Shown here piece by piece: positions 58,972-64,000 of a stretch of DNA of 64,000 nucleotides. The translations under genes and the position numbers were made by a program. Numbering within the stretch: position 1 is the first letter of the stretch; each line of letters starts with the position of its first letter. A model generated the notes under the pieces. It had not been told where the DNA came from. It made no database searches and was given only the letters and a program-made list of their open reading frames with translations. This stretch comes from Saprospiraceae bacterium (lineage in GTDB: Bacteria > Bacteroidota > Bacteroidia > Chitinophagales > Saprospiraceae). The DNA lies in assembly GCA_958295895.1 (NCBI GenBank), contig CATQHI010000027.1, forward strand, positions 124,001 to 188,000, in the 5' to 3' direction.

Positions 58972-60423
58972 TCAAAGTTTTCGGAGGTCGTTGCCGAATA
59001 GCCGGGTGAGGTAGGTGGCCGGGGCGTCCTGTAAGCGGAGGTATAGACCGTGGCGATATGGATTTGGATCGACGAGGAAGTAATAGGAACTAGAGAGGCT
59101 TGGTAGCGGATTGTTGCTGTTGATATCGGAGAAAAATTGCCCCTCAATCAAGTCGGCGTATAGTGTGGGAAAACAGCGGAAGAAGGCGGTGGCTCCCTTT
59201 ACGCTGTGACTTTCGACGCACTGCTTTCCTTCGGACCACTGCTGCTCGGTGAGGGGGTCGAAGAAGCCCAACTGGTGTAGGGAATCCAGTAGCTCCGATA
59301 CTTCTTCGGGGTCGAGGAAGGTGGTAGGCTCCGGACCCGAGAGGCGATCCTGTACCCGGGTGACCTCAGGGTTGACGACCGCGCGGGCCTGCCGCGAGTC
59401 TAGTGGTAAAATCAACAGGTCGCGCTCGTTCTGGCCGTCGTACTCGGTAGGGAAGGTGTAGTAGAGGCGGTAGGGGGCGTTCAGGGAATCTAGAAGGGCG
59501 TTGTAAGGCGACATGAATAGCTCGACGGGATAATACTCCAACCAGGAAAGGAAATCTCGGTCACTGGCCGGTTCGCCCCACGCTTCGGTAGTCATCAATG
59601 GTTTTCCCTGGTAGCGGGACCTTATCTGGAACTGGGGGGAGGATGGGTCACCGGAAAGCGAAACGACAACTATTTCTAGGTTACAGAGGGTGCTATCGAA
59701 ACTGCACAGGCTGGCACTTAGCTGTCGGGAGATATCGGCTAGGTCGGTCGGGGTACGGAAATCTACGGTGAATCCCGGGCGTAGGAGGAGGTACAGGTCT
59801 TTGGGATCGGTCGAGCCCAGGAAGGTAGAATCCTGCCGGAGCTGGGAAGCGATTCCCGGTTCAAGCAGGGCTGATTCGTCCAACCAAATTAGGGCACGGG
59901 AGCGTTGCTGCGTACGCCAGTCATGAGAGGCCGCCTCGCCGGCAGCTTCGGCTAGCTTTTCCAGCAGGTAGAAGTCCGGCACCAGTCCGTTCTGCCGCAG
60001 CTCTGCCAACTCAGTGCGGTAAGTAGCCTCGGGAATTAGTTTGAGGGTGCGTAGGCTGGCGAGGGTCATAAGGACCTCATAGTGTTCGAACAGTACTTCG
60101 AAGTGTATACCCATGCCTCTCCTGTGGGCGTAGGCTGATTGGTAGACCCTGCTCAGAAACGTCAAAATTTGATCGGCGTAGATTACACCGCTGGGTCTAC
60201 TTTTGGTACACAGCACCGGAGCACGGGAAGGCAAATACAGGCCACCTTCTCGCACCGCAAACTTCAACTCCTCCTTTCCCACCTCCGACAGCACATTATC
60301 GAGGTAGAGAAACTCGGCGATGGTCTCCGCCTCGGAGACCGAGAACGGCTGGGCGTGTAGGCCGGGGTGATTCGGCAGGGTCGGCAGCAGGATGACCAAG
60401 CAGAGGACCACGGGCATTTTCAT
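58972..60423 (-). CDS. Secreted protein of unknown function
   Basis: 483 residues from the ATG at 60423 (MKMPVVLCLVILLPTLPNHP); the longer frame to 60651 runs over a terminator and a GC-rich word and is not used. Signal peptide to about residue 23, then an all-alpha part with SVSEAETIAEFLYLDNVLSE, RVYQSAYAHRRGMGIHFEVL and a beta-rich second half (LEIVVVSLSGDPSSPQFQIR, LRLYYTFP-like strands) ending FGNDLRKL. I recognise no domain. Lower GC than the neighbours. No obvious partner genes. Confidence 0.7.
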   Translation of the reverse strand: MKMPVVLCLVILLPTLPNHPGLHAQPFSVSEAETIAEFLYLDNVLSEVGKEELKFAVREGGLYLPSRAPVLCTKSRPSGVIYADQILTFLSRVYQSAYAHRRGMGIHFEVLFEHYEVLMTLASLRTLKLIPEATYRTELAELRQNGLVPDFYLLEKLAEAAGEAASHDWRTQQRSRALIWLDESALLEPGIASQLRQDSTFLGSTDPKDLYLLLRPGFTVDFRTPTDLADISRQLSASLCSFDSTLCNLEIVVVSLSGDPSSPQFQIRSRYQGKPLMTTEAWGEPASDRDFLSWLEYYPVELFMSPYNALLDSLNAPYRLYYTFPTEYDGQNERDLLILPLDSRQARAVVNPEVTRVQDRLSGPEPTTFLDPEEVSELLDSLHQLGFFDPLTEQQWSEGKQCVESHSVKGATAFFRCFPTLYADLIEGQFFSDINSNNPLPSLSSSYYFLVDPNPYRHGLYLRLQDAPATYLTRLFGNDLRKL

Positions 60424-60509
60424 AGAACAGTACTTCGGATACCTCTCAAGGTACGATGGTCTCTGAATGCGGCTGCCAATCGGGAGATCCTGACCATTCC
60501 ACCACCTCC

Positions 60510-60527
60510 GCACCGGCGGCCCCGCCC
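60510..60527 (-). repeat. Dispersed GC-rich word, copy 15
   Basis: GGGCGGGGCCGCCGGTGC on the minus strand, in the intergenic space before the 58972 gene, one difference from the exact word. Confidence 0.75.
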
Positions 60528-60605
60528 ATAGATTCCACAACGATCGACCGGCACATCGCGGAGCTGGCGGGGAAACGAGTGCGTTTTTTGTGGAGCGGCA
60601 CCCAT

Positions 60606-60643
60606 AAAAAAAGCCATCCCCGGTTTGCGACCGGAGATGGCTT
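60606..60643 (-). terminator. Terminator of the fasciclin gene
   Basis: Stem AAGCCATCTCCGGT/ACCGGGGATGGCTT (60611-60624 with 60630-60643, one mismatch, 5-nt loop) followed on the minus strand by seven T. 33 bases after the fasciclin stop. Confidence 0.92.
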
Positions 60644-60675
60644 AGTTTCACTGCTAGATGCAGTGGCAGGGGAAG

Positions 60676-61431
60676 TTAACGCTGTATCGACACCTTCCGC
60701 TGAATGGCCTCGTTACCGGCCCGAATTTCGAGTAGGTACATGCCGGCGGCTAAATTGCCGACCTGGAGGGGCTCCCGCTGACTAGCGGCCCGACGGGTCA
60801 GTACGGTGCGGCCGCTCATGTCACGCAGGGTGAGGGTCGCCTGGTTTACGATGCTTACCGGCAGGCCGACGTTGAGGTAACTGCGCGCCGGGTTGGGCGA
60901 GATGGTGACCTCACGGGCGAAGGCGGGTTCGACCCGCCGCACGCTGGTCGAGGTGGTGTCAACCATGAGGATACCATCAATGGAATGAACCACGCCGTTG
61001 CTGGCCGTCAGGTCGGGCATACCGATCACTACCCCATTGACCATAATTGTGTCTCCCATTACGGTCACCAGAAGGGAATCTCCGCTAAGGGCAACAAGCT
61101 TCATGCTATCCATCAGTTGCGCAGACGTGAAGCTCCCGCGTACAACGTGTAACCGTAGCAGGTCGGCCAGCGAGCCGGTTGAGTCGGCCAGCAGGCTGTC
61201 TAGCATACCCGTCGGCAGGGCGGCGAAGGCCGAGTCCGTGGGGGCGAAAACGGTGAAGGGGCCGGCTGTTCGTAAAGTGCTATCGAGTCCAGCGGCGATA
61301 ATGGCGGTTTCCAGGGTGTTGTGGTTCTCACTGTTGGCAATCACGTCGACAACCGTAGTGTCCTGGGCGATCAGGGGGCCGCCCACGGCGGCCAGTATAA
61401 GGGTGAAAATACAGGGTAATAGTCTGTTCAT
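60676..61431 (-). CDS. Fasciclin-domain protein with type IX secretion sorting domain
   Basis: 251 residues. Signal peptide (LLPCIFTLILAAVGGPLIAQ), one fasciclin domain at about 25-155: VDVIANSENHNTLETAIIAA, GPFTVFAPTDSAFAALP, LLRLHVVRGSFTSAQLMDSM and NGVVHSIDGILM. The last 75 residues are a T9SS type A sorting domain: ISPNPARSYLNVGLPVSI, LRDMSGRTVLTRRAAS and LAAGMYLLEIRAGNEAIQRK, which directs secretion through the type IX system and surface attachment. Role in cell adhesion or matrix is inferred from family. Ends at a strong terminator. Confidence 0.94.
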   Translation of the reverse strand: MNRLLPCIFTLILAAVGGPLIAQDTTVVDVIANSENHNTLETAIIAAGLDSTLRTAGPFTVFAPTDSAFAALPTGMLDSLLADSTGSLADLLRLHVVRGSFTSAQLMDSMKLVALSGDSLLVTVMGDTIMVNGVVIGMPDLTASNGVVHSIDGILMVDTTSTSVRRVEPAFAREVTISPNPARSYLNVGLPVSIVNQATLTLRDMSGRTVLTRRAASQREPLQVGNLAAGMYLLEIRAGNEAIQRKVSIQR

Positions 61432-61571
61432 GATGATTTGGTTTAAGAAAGAATAGATTCAAAAAATCTGTCTACGTAGTTAGCAATCTTTTAGCGCGCA
61501 AGTTCAGGAAAAGGGCAAACAAATCCAGTTTAAACCCCTAATTTTTGTGTTTCAACCGCTCGCAAGGCCGC

Positions 61572-62900
61572 CTACCCAACCCCTGATCCTGCCGTAGCAG
61601 CATGCGCTTCGGTGAGCTCTTCCTCCAGCGTAGGCTCGATCACTAGCCGCACCGCGCGGTTGTAAGTGATGTAGTTGCCCACCCAGCTCAGGAAGGTGAA
61701 CAGGCGGTTGCGCCAGCCGATGAGGTAAAAGATGTGCACGAAGGCCCAGATGAACCAGGCGATCACGCCGTGGAAATGAATATTCCTGGGCAGATCGGCC
61801 ACGGCGCGGTTGCGGCCGATGATGGCCAGGTTGCCCTTGTCGTGGTACACGAAGCCGGCAGTCGGCTTGCCCTTAGCGATGGCGTTGAAGTTTTTGGCTA
61901 GCCGCTTGCCCATCTGTATGGCGACCTGGGCCACGCCGGGGTGCCCCTTGAGCCACTTATCGCTGGTCAGGTACGTCACGTCGCCGATGGCGTATACATT
62001 GTTGTAGCCCTGTACCCGCATGCGATCGTCGATGTTGTAGTGGCCCTTCTGGGCGCTTCTCTCCTGGAGGCCCTCGATGATGGAGCCCGTCACGCCCGCG
62101 CCCCAGATTACGGTATGGGTAGCCAGCGTACTACCGTCCTTAAAGGTAGCCACGCGGCCGTCGTAATCGGCAATCAGCTTATTGAACCAGAGCTCGATGT
62201 GCATTTCGTCCAGGTTGCGGTGGGCGTCCTTACTCGACTTATCGGAAAACTGAGCCAGTAACTCCTCGCCTCCGTCGACCAGGATAAAGCGCAGCTGCAT
62301 CGTGTCGGTATCGGGATAATCACGCTGCAGGACGTGGCGGCGCAGTTCGCTCAGGGCGCCGGCTATCTCTACGCCGCTGGGCCCGCCGCCGACGATCAGG
62401 AAGGTCATCAGGCTGGCCTTTTCGGCCGGGTCGTCGGTCATGTCGGCCCGCTCCAGGGTCTGGAAGATGTGGTTGCGCAGCTTGCGGGCGTCGGGTACGG
62501 TCTTTAGGGGCAGGGTGTGGGTCTCCAGATTTTGGTTCCCAAAAAAGTTAGCCCGCGTACCGGTCGCCAGCACCAGGTGATCGTAGTGGATGGGGCCGGC
62601 CTCGGTATGTACCTGCTGGGTCCCGTCGTCGATACCGCGCACCCGCAGCATCCGGAAGTGGAAGTCGCGTTTGTGGCGGAAGGACTTTCGCAGCGCGCCG
62701 CAGATATCGGGCGCATCGAGCCCCGCCGTAGCTACCTGGTACAGCAGGGGGGCGAAGGTGTGGTAATTGTACTGGTCCAGCAGCACCACCTGATACTGCC
62801 GCGTATCGAGTGTGTCGACAAAGTTCAGCCCTCCAAAACCGCCGCCAATTACTATAATGCGGGGTTTGCCCTGGGGGGAAGGGAGGTTGAGTGCATTCAT
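61572..62900 (-). CDS. NDH-2-like NAD(P)/FAD-dependent oxidoreductase
   Basis: 442 residues from the ATG at 62900 (NALNLPSPQGKPRIIVIGGG). FAD site VIGGGFGGLNFVDTL (17-31), the YNYHTFAPLLYQVATAGLDA block of type II NADH dehydrogenases, second Rossmann FLIVGGGPSGVEIAGALSE, VIWGAGVTGS and NVYAIGDVTYL, and a C-terminal hydrophobic anchor (HGVIAWFIWAFVHIFYLIGW). Transfers electrons from NADH to quinone without proton pumping, at the inner face of the membrane. The upstream extended frame (to 63140) would be antisense to the GH15 gene and is rejected. Confidence 0.94.
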   Translation of the reverse strand: MNALNLPSPQGKPRIIVIGGGFGGLNFVDTLDTRQYQVVLLDQYNYHTFAPLLYQVATAGLDAPDICGALRKSFRHKRDFHFRMLRVRGIDDGTQQVHTEAGPIHYDHLVLATGTRANFFGNQNLETHTLPLKTVPDARKLRNHIFQTLERADMTDDPAEKASLMTFLIVGGGPSGVEIAGALSELRRHVLQRDYPDTDTMQLRFILVDGGEELLAQFSDKSSKDAHRNLDEMHIELWFNKLIADYDGRVATFKDGSTLATHTVIWGAGVTGSIIEGLQERSAQKGHYNIDDRMRVQGYNNVYAIGDVTYLTSDKWLKGHPGVAQVAIQMGKRLAKNFNAIAKGKPTAGFVYHDKGNLAIIGRNRAVADLPRNIHFHGVIAWFIWAFVHIFYLIGWRNRLFTFLSWVGNYITYNRAVRLVIEPTLEEELTEAHAATAGSGVG

Positions 62901-62915
62901 AAAAGTACAACAAAT

Positions 62916-62933
62916 GGGCGGGGCCGCAGGTGC
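62916..62933 (+). repeat. Dispersed GC-rich word, copy 16
   Basis: Exact GGGCGGGGCCGCAGGTGC, 15 bases before the NDH-2-like start and between divergent genes; likely within the 5' leader or promoter. Confidence 0.8.
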
Positions 62934-63003
62934 GGTGAAGATAAAACACAACACCTCGCACATGCCGGAGTTTTGTGTTGTTGGCCGCAAAACTTTCGGC
63001 TCC

Positions 63004-64000
63004 ATGTCATCAGTAAATGGTACCGCACCGGGTGCGCCCGGTATCACTCCCCGCTGGACGACCAGCTCCAAGGACGGCGTCGGTGGCAGCATCAATGCGG
63101 CCAGCCAGCTCACCTTTACCCTTAGCCACGGCATCCTCAACGAAATTTACTTTCCCCGCGAGGACCAGGCGGCTACCCGCGACCTCGGCCTCCTGGTCAC
63201 CAACGGAACGGATTTCTTCTCGGAGGAAAAGCGCGACACCGAAACGGTGACTAAACAGCTCGCGCCGGGCGTACCCTCCTTCCTGCTGACCAATACCTGC
63301 CGGCAGGGACGCTACCGGATCGAGAAGCGGGTGATCGCCGACCCCCTGCGCAATACGGTCCTACAGCGGATCACCTTCACCCCGCTACTGGAGGATGACT
63401 ACCGCGTCTACGCCCTACTCGCCCCCCACCTGGCCAACGCCGGAGCGGGCAATACGGCCTGGGTCGGTAACTACAAGGGCCACCCCCTGCTCTTTGCGCA
63501 CCACGACGGCAGTACCCTGGCCCTTGCCTGCTCGCTGCCCTGGCGGAAGCGCTCGGTCGGTTTCGTGGGCACCTCCGATGGATGGCAGGACCTCTCGCAG
63601 CACTACGCGATGGAGTGGACCTACGAACGCGCCGAGAACGGTAACGTAGCCCTGACCGGTGAGGTCGACCTTGCCCAGGCTAGTGACCGCAGTTTCGAGC
63701 TGGCGGTAGGTTTCGGCACCACCGCCACGGAGGCAGCCCACCACGCCCTGTCGAGCCTGCTGGCGGGCTTCGACCAGGTAGCCGCCGCCTACGAAGCCGA
63801 ATGGAACGCCTGGCAGGAGGCCCTCAGGCCGCTGCACGAAACCGAGGAGGAGCTCGGGGGCATGTTTCGCCTGAGTGCGCAGATTTTGCGCAGCCACCAG
63901 TCCAAGCCCTTCCCCGGTGCGATGATCGCTAGTTTATCCATCCCCTGGGGCAACACCAAGGGCGACGATAACCGCAGCGGCTACCACCTGGTGTGGCCGC
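63004..64000 (+). CDS. GH15 glucoamylase/glucodextranase-like, N-terminal part (runs off the window)
   Basis: 332 codons are visible from ATG 63004 to the right edge without a stop. The N-terminus GTAPGAPGITPRWTTSSKDG, then SQLTFTLSHGILNEIYFPRE and LAPHLANAGAGNTAWVGNYK is the beta-sandwich domain N of GH15 glucoamylases/glucodextranases; the start of the alpha-barrel (RLSAQILRSHQSKPFPGAMI, SLSIPWGNTKGDDNRSGYHL) follows. No signal peptide is seen, so a cytoplasmic role on maltodextrins or glycogen-derived glucans is likely. Divergent from the NDH-2-like gene. Confidence 0.92.
   Translation, partial: MSSVNGTAPGAPGITPRWTTSSKDGVGGSINAASQLTFTLSHGILNEIYFPREDQAATRDLGLLVTNGTDFFSEEKRDTETVTKQLAPGVPSFLLTNTCRQGRYRIEKRVIADPLRNTVLQRITFTPLLEDDYRVYALLAPHLANAGAGNTAWVGNYKGHPLLFAHHDGSTLALACSLPWRKRSVGFVGTSDGWQDLSQHYAMEWTYERAENGNVALTGEVDLAQASDRSFELAVGFGTTATEAAHHALSSLLAGFDQVAAAYEAEWNAWQEALRPLHETEEELGGMFRLSAQILRSHQSKPFPGAMIASLSIPWGNTKGDDNRSGYHLVWP

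Noticed and set aside
2967-62933. APAAPP-coding word as a conserved protein motif
   Set aside because: The same DNA word is read in several frames and both orientations and also lies between genes, so it is a DNA repeat, not a protein motif.
61572-63140. Extended N-terminus of the NDH-2-like protein
   Set aside because: The extra 80 residues lie antisense to the start of the GH15 gene and over a GC-rich word; the FAD motif begins normally from the ATG at 62900.

Overview
The window looks like a chromosomal segment of a high-GC (about 60%) marine-type member of the Bacteroidota, most likely a Saprospiraceae/Lewinella-like bacterium. Evidence: lineage-typical families (DUF5916 barrels, DUF6089, DUF4292, DUF6702, rhomboid with DUF6576-like tail, RicT with a Cys-rich head, a type IX secretion C-terminal sorting domain, TonB receptor with carboxypeptidase-regulatory-like head), the rplM-rpsI-rpsB order, and Bacteroidota-type promoters (-7 TAnnTTTG), several lying directly on start codons (leaderless). 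No prophage, CRISPR array or insertion sequence with a transposase was seen. Genus-level placement is inference.

Layout. 1-9.6 kb: ribosomal operon, a secreted Dps-like protein, a Tat-exported Gfo/Idh/MocA oxidoreductase, a DUF5916 barrel, a DUF547 lipoprotein, tRNA-Met(CAT), metF, a MoxR ATPase and DUF6702. 9.6-12.1 kb: VapC-type toxin-antitoxin pair and a BlaI/BlaR1-like repressor/sensor pair with a palindromic operator. 12.2-23.4 kb: housekeeping (mutL, two rhomboids, EEP hydrolase, lpdA, ricT, holB, uspA, pyrD). 23.4-29.2 kb: a GxxExxY gene bounded by inverted CACAGAG repeats, DUF6089 and DUF5916 barrels, a DUF2490 remnant and a GT39 glycosyltransferase. 29.3-38.9 kb: DUF2064, then a tightly packed cluster of TonB receptor, two amidotransferase-fold paralogs, a YnjB/C/C/D-like ABC importer and a radical SAM protein; this is the best candidate for an undescribed system. 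39-44.9 kb: membrane-anchored LuxR regulator, cobalamin riboswitch with its btuB-like receptor, DtxR-family regulator and SDR. 44.9-50.3 kb: DUF5682 and VWA genes that, with the MoxR ATPase at 8 kb, resemble the E. coli yehL/yehM/yehP set, but split. 50.3-64 kb: M28 peptidase, pyruvate kinase, TPR protein, DUF4292 lipoprotein, fasciclin/T9SS protein, NDH-2-like dehydrogenase and the start of a GH15 glucoamylase.

The most unusual material is non-coding. (1) An 18-19 bp GC-rich word, GGGCGGGGCCGCAGGTGC and close variants, occurs about 16 times on both strands, in genes (in several frames) and between genes. (2) A roughly 100-bp intergenic element with iterated CACAGAG words and a covarying terminal hairpin occurs three times; shorter versions form inverted repeats around the GxxExxY gene. 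(3) GTAGAC words alternate with tiny hairpins in front of three genes or operons. None of these matches a feature class I can name with confidence.

Seven genes contain single-base frameshifts (eight shifts in all), many in short homopolymers. This density suggests consensus errors in the assembly at least as strongly as true pseudogenes; each case is marked.
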